Assembly (NCBI GenBank): GCA_964352225.1
Contig: CAYGRM010000416.1
Span: 1 to 5,767 of the forward strand
DNA from: CAJQQY01 sp964352225
GTDB lineage: Bacteria; Bacteroidota; Bacteroidia; Chitinophagales; Saprospiraceae
DNA: 5,767 bases
Reading direction: 5' to 3'
The notes under the pieces: model-generated
Databases searched by the model: none
Told to the model about the DNA's origin: nothing
The model's input: only the letters and a program-made list of their open reading frames with translations
Part shown: in pieces, positions 1 to 5,767 of the stretch
How positions within the stretch are numbered: the first letter of the stretch is position 1
How the letters are laid out: every line of letters starts with the position of its first letter
Program-made: the position numbers and the translations under genes

Positions 1-570
1 GGATTAAGCATTTGGTTGCTTTTGGAGTTTCACAAATTAACAATGATGTATTTGCCGACTCGATATTTAGTGAGTCTTATTTTTTGCATGGCTGCAATTA
101 ATTCTTTAGTCATTTTTGAAATTTTTCGCCTGACAGTTTTAGAAAAAAAATATCAAAGATTAGTTTTTATTCCAAGTCTTATTTTTGTGATCGTCTTATT
201 TTTCAATCTAAAAAACTATCAAAACGCCTACGAACGAAGAACATTTGACATCAGAAAAATAAACCAATATTTAGAAAAGTATGAATTTGGAGACCGTCCG
301 ATTATTGGCGCATGGGCACCTTCTTTGATATGGAAAACGAAAGCGAAAACTTACCCCGTTTGGGGGAAATATTTTAATGATGAAAATATATTAACCGAGC
401 AAAAACCTGCGATTATCATTTCCGAATTAGACGAATCAGATTCTAGTCAAGCCTACCAAAATCAAAATATTCAAATCGATCAGTATGCAGATTCAATTCG
501 TTATTTTCAAATCCATAATTTTAAGCTCAAGATACTTTGGATGGGAGATCGAGCAATGAGTGATGAATGA
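1..570 (+). CDS. C-terminal part of a polytopic membrane protein, probably GT39-like glycosyltransferase
   Basis: The frame is open from base 1, so the gene starts left of the window; 189 codons precede the TGA at 568-570. The visible part has two hydrophobic segments, roughly residues 22-45 and 52-68, followed by a soluble tail of about 120 residues. A P-T-R-Y-L motif just before the first segment resembles the P-x-R-Y motif near the last membrane helices of GT39/ArnT-type enzymes, which move sugars from polyprenyl-phosphate donors on the outer face of the inner membrane. The tail has a W-A-P-S motif and several aromatic residues, fitting the periplasmic C-terminal domain of such proteins. 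The catalytic N-terminal region is not visible, so the assignment is inference from the C-terminus alone. The last codons (A-M-S-D-E-stop) lie within a palindromic repeat and may not be original to the gene. No partner gene is co-transcribed with confidence. Confidence 0.6.
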   Translation, partial: GLSIWLLLEFHKLTMMYLPTRYLVSLIFCMAAINSLVIFEIFRLTVLEKKYQRLVFIPSLIFVIVLFFNLKNYQNAYERRTFDIRKINQYLEKYEFGDRPIIGAWAPSLIWKTKAKTYPVWGKYFNDENILTEQKPAIIISELDESDSSQAYQNQNIQIDQYADSIRYFQIHNFKLKILWMGDRAMSDE

Positions 571-634
571 TAATAGATGAGTACTCCCACAGTATAGACA
601 ACTCATCTCTCATCACTTATAACTCATCACTCAA
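553..634. repeat. Imperfect palindrome built of 7-base units
   Basis: The outer stem pairs 557-566 with 624-633 (10 bp) and the inner stem pairs 575-582 with 601-608 (8 bp), around an 18-base loop. Both arms read in consecutive 7-base units of the type GTGATGA. The left arm has GTGATGA, ATGATAA and TAGATGA in succession from 560. The right arm, read on the minus strand, has GTGATGA, GTTATAA, GTGATGA and GAGATGA. The right arm is therefore exactly one unit longer, leaving an unpaired 7-base bulge. The left arm covers the last codons and stop of the upstream membrane-protein gene, and the hairpin could also end its transcript, although no T-tract follows. It resembles short palindromic intergenic repeats seen in many Bacteroidota, but copy number cannot be judged from one window. 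Confidence 0.7.
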
Positions 635-666
635 ATTAATTTCCTCCATTTTCAATTCCCTATTTC

Positions 667-698
667 TTCGAATAATTAAAAGGATTCAGCTATTTTTG
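667..698 (+). promoter_or_regulatory. Possible Bacteroidota-type promoter for the HEAT/cyclophilin gene
   Basis: TATTTTTG at 691-698 matches the Bacteroidota -7 consensus TAnnTTTG at every fixed base. TTCG at 667-670 is one base off the -33 element TTTG and lies 20 bases upstream. Transcription would begin near 705, giving a 5' leader of about 54 bases before the ATG at 759. In this AT-rich DNA such matches occur by chance, so support is modest, but the position fits the preferred start codon and argues against the upstream in-frame extension. Confidence 0.3.
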
Positions 699-758
699 CG
701 AAAACCCATTCATCTCCTTTTTTTTACAAAAAATAATAAGTCAAAGAATCAAACTCAT

Positions 759-2777
759 ATGCAGAAAATGTTAAAAAATTATTTCTTCTATTTGTTATTA
801 GGTACGATCCTATTTTCACAATGTATCCCAGTACAAGAAGAAGTGCTAACCGAAGTCAATTTTGATTTATCAAAATCTGAATTCCAGCGTGTTTATGATT
901 TACAGGATCGGCAAGAGGTGGACAGTCTAGTGGCCTATTTTGATCACAAAGATCCAACCTATCGTTATGCTGCAGCTATGGCATTTGCTTCTATTAAAGA
1001 TAGTTCGATTGTAAATAGTCTTGCCAAATTGTTGCAAGATGATGTCGATGAAGTGAGAACTGCCGCGGCTTATGCCATGGGGCAAATAGGTTCTAGTAAA
1101 GGCGAAAAGTGGTTGACTAAAGCTTTTCAAACTTATGATTCATTAGGTATTCATCATCGTTTTAATTCCAATATTTTAGAGGCCATTGGAAAATGTGGAA
1201 CACTCGAATCTTTGCACTTAATGGCTTCCACAAAAGAATATTTAAAAACAGATACTCTTCTTTTAGAAGGCATGATCACAGCAATGTATCAATTCGGTTT
1301 GCGAAAAATTACGCATCGAAAAGCAACTGATCGAGTGGTTAAATTTTTGACTGAAAAAAATTATCCCCCCAATGTTCGAATGATGGCGGCTAATTATTTA
1401 TACCGATTTCGAGTTCCAATTGATTCTTTTATTCCTTCACTTTTGGAGCAAATTTATGTGGAAAAAGATACTCGGGTAAAGTTACCATTAGTACTTGCTT
1501 TGGGTAGAACGCAATCACCTCAAGTACTCGAAACACTTTTGGAATTATTGAATCGAGAACGAAATTATCAAGTAACTTGTAATATTATCAATGCACTTGG
1601 CAACTTTGAATATCGCCTCGTCGTCGCAGCAATCATCCCTTTTCTCCAAAACAAAAATGTTCATATTGCGACCACCGCTGCAAACTATTTTGTCAAACAT
1701 GGAAATATGAATGCAGCTCCTGAATATCGCAGAATCGCTCGGCAAAACGATTCGCTTGATTGGCATGTTGCATCTACACTTTATCAAGCTGCTAATAAAC
1801 ATTTGAGTCTTTATTCTCAGGGCACTCGATTGGCTATCCAATATGAGTTGAAAGATCAATTCAAAAATGCAACTGACGTTTACCAAAAAGCTGCAGCGCT
1901 AAAAGGATTAGGTGAATATGGTATAAATTATAAAGATATTTATGAGTTAGGATTCACCAGCGATAAGCCTGTGATTCGAACTGCCTCAATTGAAGCATTA
2001 GCAAATATTGCACAAAGCCCAAATTTTGACTTGACTTTCGGCTTTCAAAACACCCAAGTGAAAAAAGAATTGGGCGCTTATTTTCAAGAAGCATTAGTCA
2101 AAGGAGATGCTGCCATGAAAGCAGTTGCGGCGGGAGTGATTCGAATTCCTGCTTTAGATTTTCAATCAGTTTATGATACTTTAGATTTTTTAGAGGCAGC
2201 AAAAAATGGTTTAGAAATACCAAAAGAAACGGAGACACTCTATGAAATTCAAAAAACGATTGATTTTTTTAATGGAAAAACCACAACGGATTTAATAAAA
2301 CCTAAATTCAATCATCCAATCGATTGGAGAGTTTTTAATACGATTGATGAAGATTCAAAAGTGGAAATCAAAACATCAAAAGGATCTATTATTTTAAAAT
2401 TATTTCCAGATGCTGCTCCAGGTTCGGTAACTAATTTTGTCGCTTTAGCGAAGAGTGGGTTTTATGATGGAAAAACGTTTCATCGAGTTATCACCAATTT
2501 TGTTGCTCAAGGTGGCTGCCCGAGAGGCGATGGATATGGCTCGTTGGATTATACGATTAGATCGGAATTAGCACCGTTGAATTATGACGAAGAAGGTTAT
2601 GTTGGAATGGCCTCTGCTGGGAATCATACGGAAGGAACACAATGGTTTATTACATTTGCGCCTGCTCCGCATTTGGATGGAAAATATACGATTTTTGCAA
2701 AAGTAGTGGATGGAATGAGTGTGGTACATCAGTTGACGGTGGGTGAAAAAATTCAACAGGTACAGATCGTTGAGTAA
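759..2777 (+). CDS. HEAT-repeat lipoprotein with C-terminal cyclophilin peptidyl-prolyl isomerase domain
   Basis: This 672-residue envelope protein probably helps fold or rearrange exported proteins by cis-trans isomerisation of X-Pro bonds. A Lys-containing N-terminus and hydrophobic stretch lead to Cys22 (L-F-S-Q-C), a likely lipidated cysteine. Residues ~65-110, ~240-314 and ~404-470 look like helical HEAT-type repeats, with alternating A/L-rich helices and D-x-x-V-R/I-R motifs typical of protein-binding solenoids. From residue 535 to the end is a full cyclophilin domain: F574-H575-R576, Q584-G585-G586, Q628-W629-F630-I631-T632 and H638-L639-D640-G641-K642. These match the F-H-R, Q-G-G, Q-F-F-I-T and H-L-D-G-K landmarks; R576 is the catalytic arginine, and Trp629 stands where most cyclophilins have Phe. 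The ATG at 759 was chosen because it places the signal sequence at the N-terminus; the frame is open upstream to 567, but that stretch is repeat and non-coding in character. No Shine-Dalgarno sequence is evident. The domain calls are firm; the cellular role is inferred. Confidence 0.9.
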   Translation: MQKMLKNYFFYLLLGTILFSQCIPVQEEVLTEVNFDLSKSEFQRVYDLQDRQEVDSLVAYFDHKDPTYRYAAAMAFASIKDSSIVNSLAKLLQDDVDEVRTAAAYAMGQIGSSKGEKWLTKAFQTYDSLGIHHRFNSNILEAIGKCGTLESLHLMASTKEYLKTDTLLLEGMITAMYQFGLRKITHRKATDRVVKFLTEKNYPPNVRMMAANYLYRFRVPIDSFIPSLLEQIYVEKDTRVKLPLVLALGRTQSPQVLETLLELLNRERNYQVTCNIINALGNFEYRLVVAAIIPFLQNKNVHIATTAANYFVKHGNMNAAPEYRRIARQNDSLDWHVASTLYQAANKHLSLYSQGTRLAIQYELKDQFKNATDVYQKAAALKGLGEYGINYKDIYELGFTSDKPVIRTASIEALANIAQSPNFDLTFGFQNTQVKKELGAYFQEALVKGDAAMKAVAAGVIRIPALDFQSVYDTLDFLEAAKNGLEIPKETETLYEIQKTIDFFNGKTTTDLIKPKFNHPIDWRVFNTIDEDSKVEIKTSKGSIILKLFPDAAPGSVTNFVALAKSGFYDGKTFHRVITNFVAQGGCPRGDGYGSLDYTIRSELAPLNYDEEGYVGMASAGNHTEGTQWFITFAPAPHLDGKYTIFAKVVDGMSVVHQLTVGEKIQQVQIVE

Positions 2778-2781
2778 ACAC

Positions 2782-2899
2782 TTTTGAATAACGATTTGAG
2801 AACAAGGATTTATGATTTGAAAAGTTTGACGATATTTCTCGATGAGTATTGTCAAACTTCTCAAATCCTTGTTCTTAAATCGTTATTCGATATTCAAAA
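2782..2899. repeat. Large imperfect palindrome built of 7-base units
   Basis: This 118-base inverted repeat lies between the HEAT/cyclophilin gene (stop 2777) and gcvT (start 2963). Innermost, 2824-2830 pairs with 2851-2857 around a 20-base loop; further out, 2786-2793 pairs with 2881-2888, with long matches between. Both arms divide into 7-base units, for example ACGATTT (2791-2797), AGGATTT (2805-2811) and ATGATTT (2812-2818). Each arm carries one whole unit that the other lacks: ATGATTT at 2812-2818 on the left, and TCGAATA (minus strand, 2884-2890) on the right. The transcript would fold into a long hairpin, which could terminate the upstream message or protect its 3' end, but no T-tract follows. 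It encodes no plausible protein. Most likely it is a dispersed intergenic repeat of the genome. Confidence 0.8.
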
Positions 2900-2962
2900 C
2901 ATAATCACCTTTATATAAATTCAGTTTGATTTTTATAAAAAACTTAACCAAATATATTTTAA

Positions 2963-4075
2963 ATGAAAAGTACTCCTCTTACTCAAAAGCACATTGACTT
3001 AGGTGCTCGAATGGCAGAATTTGCCGGTTATAATATGCCGATTTCTTACGCTGGAATCAAAGATGAACATCATGCTATTCGAAATAGTGTGGGGGTTTTT
3101 GATGTATCTCACATGGGTGAATTTTTGATCAAGGGAAATGGTTCTACCGAGTTGATTCAAAAAGTAACTTCTAATGATGTAACTAAACTTTCTCCTGGTG
3201 AGGCCCAATATTCTTGTTTACCTAATCATAATGGAGGAATTGTGGATGACCTTTTGATTTATCGTTTGGATGATGAAGATGGAGCCCCTTCTTACATGTT
3301 AGTCGTGAATGCATCTAATATTGAAAAGGATTGGAACTGGATAAAGAACCATAATGATGCAGATGTTTCGATGGAAAATATTTCTTATCGATGTGGTCTG
3401 CTAGCGGTGCAAGGACCAAAAGCAGTTGAAGCTTTACAAACTTTGACTGATGTTGATTTGAGTAATATTAAATATTATGATTTTAAAATTGGAGAGATGG
3501 CAGGTATCAAAGATGTCATTCTTTCAGCGACAGGCTACACCGGTTCAGGTGGATTTGAGTTATATGTAAACAATGAAAATTTGGTTGAACTTTGGGATGC
3601 GGTGATGGAAGCAGGAAAGCCTTTTGATATTCAACCAACTGGTCTGGGTGCTCGGGATACACTAAGGTTAGAAATGGGTTATTGTCTTTATGGGAATGAT
3701 ATTGATGATACTACTTCTCCAATCGAAGCAGGTTTGAGTTGGATTACCAAAGTGAATAAAGGAGACTTTAATTCTCAGCCTATCTTTGCAAAACATAAAG
3801 CAGAAGGTGTTGATAAAAAATTAGTTGGATTCGTTGTGGAAGATCGAAGAGTTCCTCGACATGGATACTTACTTGAAGATAAAAGCGAAAATGAAATTGG
3901 CGTCGTGACTTCTGGAACCCAATCTCCTTCCTTGGATATTCCCATTGGAATGGGTTATGTGAAAACTGAATTCGCAAAAGTAGGCACGGAAATTTTAGTA
4001 GTAGCAGGAAAGAAAAAATTAAATGCAAAAGTGGTAAAATTGCCTTTTTATGCTCCTGCCCCCAAAGGGAAATGA
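2963..4075 (+). CDS. gcvT: Aminomethyltransferase, glycine cleavage system T protein
   Basis: GcvT takes the aminomethyl group held on the lipoyl arm of GcvH, transfers the methylene to tetrahydrofolate as 5,10-methylene-THF, and releases ammonia. It is a cytosolic enzyme of glycine breakdown and one-carbon supply. The protein has 370 residues, the usual family length. Family landmarks appear in order: A-G-Y-N-M-P near 21-26, D-V-S-H-M-G-E at 47-53, N-G-G-I-V-D-D at 90-96 (holding the conserved folate-site aspartate), G-Y-T-G-S-G-G-F-E at 191-199, G-L-G-A-R-D-T-L-R-L-E near 227-237, and T-S-G-T-Q-S-P at 317-322 region with I-G-M-G-Y-V at 328-333 in the C-terminal barrel. The start at 2963 gives the standard N-terminus (T-P-L-T-Q-K-H), though no clear Shine-Dalgarno sequence precedes it. 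The gene is monocistronic here, bounded by a palindrome and a stem-loop; gcvH and gcvP are not in the window, as is common in Bacteroidota. Nothing looks damaged. Confidence 0.97.
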   Translation: MKSTPLTQKHIDLGARMAEFAGYNMPISYAGIKDEHHAIRNSVGVFDVSHMGEFLIKGNGSTELIQKVTSNDVTKLSPGEAQYSCLPNHNGGIVDDLLIYRLDDEDGAPSYMLVVNASNIEKDWNWIKNHNDADVSMENISYRCGLLAVQGPKAVEALQTLTDVDLSNIKYYDFKIGEMAGIKDVILSATGYTGSGGFELYVNNENLVELWDAVMEAGKPFDIQPTGLGARDTLRLEMGYCLYGNDIDDTTSPIEAGLSWITKVNKGDFNSQPIFAKHKAEGVDKKLVGFVVEDRRVPRHGYLLEDKSENEIGVVTSGTQSPSLDIPIGMGYVKTEFAKVGTEILVVAGKKKLNAKVVKLPFYAPAPKGK

Positions 4076-4097
4076 CTTGGCAAATATTAGTTTTTAA

Positions 4098-4148
4098 TAA
4101 ATAGGAATGGGTTTGATAAAGTAATTTTATCAAACCCATTCCTATTTA
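4098..4148. terminator. Perfect 23-bp stem-loop between convergent genes
   Basis: Bases 4098-4120 are an exact inverted copy of 4126-4148, with a five-base loop (GTAAT). The stem begins 23 bases after the gcvT stop and ends shortly before the 3' end of the convergent lipoprotein gene, so it is well placed as a bidirectional terminator. Neither flank carries the T-run of a classical intrinsic terminator: A-rich sequence follows on the plus strand and mixed sequence on the minus strand. It may instead act as a transcript-end stabiliser or be a repeat element. Confidence 0.65.
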
Positions 4149-4153
4149 AAGAG

Positions 4154-4220
4154 AAACTCTATCGAACGTTCCCCTTTCCATCCGGACACGTCTGTGTAGG
4201 GGACAGGGGTTTTAGAGTTT
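4154..4220. repeat. GC-rich structured island with nested inverted repeats
   Basis: An outer 8-bp stem pairs 4154-4161 with 4213-4220. An inner stem of six bp pairs TCCCCT (4170-4175) with AGGGGA (4198-4203). A small hairpin pairs ACAC (4186-4189) with GTGT (4194-4197). The core at 4163-4209 is about 62% GC by hand count, far above its surroundings. The right outer arm includes the last codons and stop of the minus-strand lipoprotein gene, so this gene ends inside the structure. The composition shift and overlap with a gene end suggest an inserted repeat element; a structured 3' UTR or small RNA is the alternative. No known RNA family was recognised. Confidence 0.5.
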
Positions 4221-4556
4221 TGAGATTAGGTCATCTATCATTCGTTCTTCCACTTTACAATTACTCATTAACGCTTTTTTTAACTTCGTTTTATCTACTT
4301 TTTCTGAAGCACTCTTCTTAGTACAATTTACTGCTTCATCAAAAGCTACGCCTGCTTTTTCAACAACTGCAGTAATCGCTTCGATATTCCCTTCGAGTTG
4401 CAGCGCTTTAATTTCTTGATTAATTTTAACGATAGGTTGGGTGCAATTACAAATACTATTTACAGTATCTTCATTGGGAGTACTTCCGTCGCCCGTACAA
4501 TTGGAAAAAATTAATGCCGTGCTAAAAATGAAAATTATAGTTTTAAAATAGTTCAT
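4212..4556 (-). CDS. Small four-cysteine lipoprotein of unknown function
   Basis: The 114-residue product starts with a typical export signal (M-N-Y-F-K then a hydrophobic run) ending at F-S-N-C, with Cys20 as the probable lipidated residue, so it should sit in the cell envelope. The mature part is helical and lysine/glutamate-rich, with four further cysteines at 36, 38, 78 and 100. The first two form a C-N-C motif, and the spacing would allow two disulfides or a metal site. I do not recognise the family. The ATG at 4554-4556 was preferred over an in-frame TTG at 4572-4574 because it puts the positive residue and hydrophobic core at the N-terminus and has GGAACAG just upstream. The GH113-like gene lies 133 bases upstream on the same strand, and a possible promoter in that gap suggests separate transcription. 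The stop codon falls within the GC-rich dyad, so the last residues may have been altered by that element. Confidence 0.75.
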   Translation of the reverse strand: MNYFKTIIFIFSTALIFSNCTGDGSTPNEDTVNSICNCTQPIVKINQEIKALQLEGNIEAITAVVEKAGVAFDEAVNCTKKSASEKVDKTKLKKALMSNCKVEERMIDDLISKL

Positions 4557-4608
4557 CTGTTCCGTTTTTTTCAAAAAAAATATTTTCCGAAATTAAAGAA
4601 TAATCAAT

Positions 4609-4636
4609 CAAATTTTCAATTTAAAGTAAAATCAAA
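4609..4636 (-). promoter_or_regulatory. Possible promoter for the four-cysteine lipoprotein gene
   Basis: Read on the minus strand, TTTG (4636-4633) is followed after 16 bases by AAAATTTG (4616-4609), which matches TAnnTTTG at five of six fixed positions. Transcription would begin near 4602, giving a leader of roughly 46 bases to the ATG at 4556. The spacing is slightly short and the region is very AT-rich, so this is a weak call. Confidence 0.25.
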
Positions 4637-4689
4637 AATCTCTTAAGTAGTGCACTCAACTTTTCCCTCTTGGACTTTGACAGTCATTT

Positions 4690-5726
4690 TTATTTAGATT
4701 TTTCACCTTTGAACCAATCCTTTAAAACTTCCTCTGCTATTTTTCCTTGAGGAGTATAATCTGCTGCTCGAAATCTTGCCCGTCTCCCCTGCTCATCACC
4801 TCGATAATTTGGATACCATTTCCAAAGGAAGCCTCCTCCCCACCAATCCTCTTTCCAAAAAACTTCAAAGAGTGCTTGGATGGCGTTTGCTTGTGCTTGT
4901 TCATTAACTGGAATTTCTGTTCGCTGATTTTCAAGTTCCCAATTTTTATGGGCACAACCATCAATACTCATATATCCGTATTCTGTAAAAACAATTGGCT
5001 TTCCCGTTTTCTGATAAAATCTGCGTAAATCCTTAACCGTTGGTTTCCATGCTTTTTTTAATTCCTCAATAGTTGGCGTTATTGATTTTACCAACGGAAA
5101 ATAGGTATCAATCCCAATGTAATCCAATTCATCCCAAAATGGAACTGCTTGGTAAGCATCCCAATTCGAGGCATAAGTTAGTTTACCATCGTAGATTTTT
5201 TTAACTGCTCGTATCAAACCTCTCCAATATTTTTCTCTTTTTTGGACGGACTGTTTTACTTCAGTACCAATACAAAAAACTTCTACATTAAGTGAATCTG
5301 CAATTTTTGCATAAGTCAAAATATAATCGGTATAATCCGATTCCCATTTTTCCCATTCAGCATCACTATCAAAATCCAAATCACCAATCCAACTACCATG
5401 CATCCAAACATGTGGTTTAAGCAAAACTTTTATATTGCTTTCTTTTGCTAATCGAATCGTTTCTATGGTTCCTTCCGCACGCTCGCCCCACCATTGCCGA
5501 CATCTATTAAAACGAACANNNNNNNNNNCACCGCTATCCAATCTGCTCCAACTGCATTGATCTGCAACATTGGATTCTCTGAAAATGGATTGGAAGGAGC
5601 TACAAAACTCAGTCCTTTCATTTTTTCGGTAGGCAACTCTAAAGATGATGAACTCAATTTTTCGGATGGAGTATTGCAACAAATACTAAAAAAACACAAG
5701 GTAACCAGCAGTAAAAATATTTTCAT
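4690..5726 (-). CDS. GH113-like glycoside hydrolase lipoprotein, interrupted by an assembly gap
   Basis: The gene is split into two frames only because 10 Ns at 5519-5528 have the wrong length. The N-terminal part (5529-5726) encodes a signal ending in F-S-I-C-C (Cys16 or Cys17 lipidated), a Ser-rich linker, then K-G-L-S-F and G-A-D-W-I-A-V, the first barrel strands. The C-terminal part (from 5517 down to the stop at 4690-4692) continues with R-Q-W-W-G-E, L-L-K-P-H-V-W and G-S-W-I-G. It contains the two glutamates expected in a retaining clan GH-A TIM barrel: the probable acid/base in C-I-G-T-E-V (codon 5260-5262) and the probable nucleophile in F-T-E-Y-G-Y (codon 4981-4983). A late G-F-L-W-K-W-Y motif likely lines the sugar site. 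These features resemble GH113, whose known members are beta-1,4-mannanases; substrate here is unproven. The joined protein is about 341 residues plus those in the gap, normal for the family. The ATG at 5724-5726 is chosen because it opens the signal peptide. Cell-surface or periplasmic glycan cleavage is inferred. Confidence 0.85.
5519..5528. other. Assembly gap (10 N)
   Basis: Ten undetermined bases fall inside the GH113-like gene. The frame on the 5' side of the gene ends with a complete codon (GTG, Val66) at the gap edge, whereas the frame on the other side resumes after a single T. The true gap must therefore be 2 modulo 3 bases long (11, 14, 17 and so on) for an intact gene; ten cannot be right. 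The flanking protein suggests a missing strand-loop of perhaps around ten residues, judged from memory of related proteins. Confidence 0.95.
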
Positions 5727-5767
5727 TTTTAAAATAATTTAATTGAAGCATTTTTTAATACACATAA

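Noticed and set aside
567..758. In-frame upstream extension of the HEAT/cyclophilin gene adding 64 residues
   Set aside because: It would bury the lipoprotein signal, overlaps the stop of the upstream gene, and is largely made of the palindrome and a promoter-like region; the ATG at 759 is a better start.
927..1886. Antisense reading frames opposite the HEAT/cyclophilin gene, and similar ones opposite gcvT and the hydrolase
   Set aside because: They lie entirely within well-supported genes on the other strand, have no recognisable motifs and no start signals.
553..2899. CRISPR array
   Set aside because: The repeats are 7-base units in hairpin arms without regular spacers, and no cas gene is present.
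2921..2928. TCAGTTTG as a -7 promoter element for gcvT
   Set aside because: It matches five of six fixed bases and is well positioned, but no TTTG-like -33 element lies at suitable distance upstream.
4557..4574. TTG start adding six residues to the small lipoprotein
   Set aside because: The ATG at 4556 gives a standard signal peptide and has a purine-rich stretch just upstream; TTG is the less likely start.
4690..5682. Start of the hydrolase in the downstream frame at 5682, before the gap
   Set aside because: The residues before the gap in that frame are low-quality and lack any barrel motif; the other frame supplies a signal peptide and the expected first barrel strand.
5463..5726. Separate short gene running through the gap to 5463
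   Set aside because: After the gap this frame loses similarity to the hydrolase while the other frame carries it, so the two are halves of one gene.

Overview
This AT-rich window looks like chromosomal DNA from a member of the Bacteroidota, probably near the Saprospirales or Chitinophagales. That placement rests on low GC, several TAnnTTTG-like promoter signals, weak or absent Shine-Dalgarno sequences, three Cys-anchored lipoprotein signals, and a HEAT-repeat/cyclophilin lipoprotein and GH113-like lipoprotein of the sort common in that phylum. It is judged from sequence by eye; no search was run.

Layout, left to right. (1) The C-terminal end of a polytopic membrane protein, probably a GT39-like glycosyltransferase, is cut by the left edge and ends at 570. 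(2) Its last codons lie inside an imperfect palindrome (553-634) built of 7-base units. (3) A 672-residue lipoprotein (759-2777) carries HEAT-type repeats followed by a complete cyclophilin peptidyl-prolyl isomerase domain. (4) A second, larger palindrome (2782-2899), also built of 7-base units, fills most of the next gap. (5) gcvT (2963-4075) encodes the aminomethyltransferase of the glycine cleavage system. (6) A convergent intergenic region holds a perfect 23-bp stem-loop (4098-4148) and a GC-rich structured island (4154-4220). (7) On the minus strand are a short four-cysteine lipoprotein of unknown function (4212-4556) and, upstream of it, a GH113-like glycoside hydrolase lipoprotein (4690-5726). 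The latter is interrupted by a 10-N assembly gap whose length breaks the reading frame.

The genes do not form an obvious pathway. gcvT stands alone without gcvH or gcvP. Three of the four complete genes are predicted lipoproteins, so the region mainly serves the cell envelope: protein folding, glycan cleavage and perhaps glycan transfer. No defence system, mobile element, CRISPR array, tRNA or rRNA was seen. The least ordinary content is in the intergenic DNA: two palindromes with a shared 7-base architecture whose arms differ by whole 7-base units, and a GC-rich hairpin island overlapping a stop codon.
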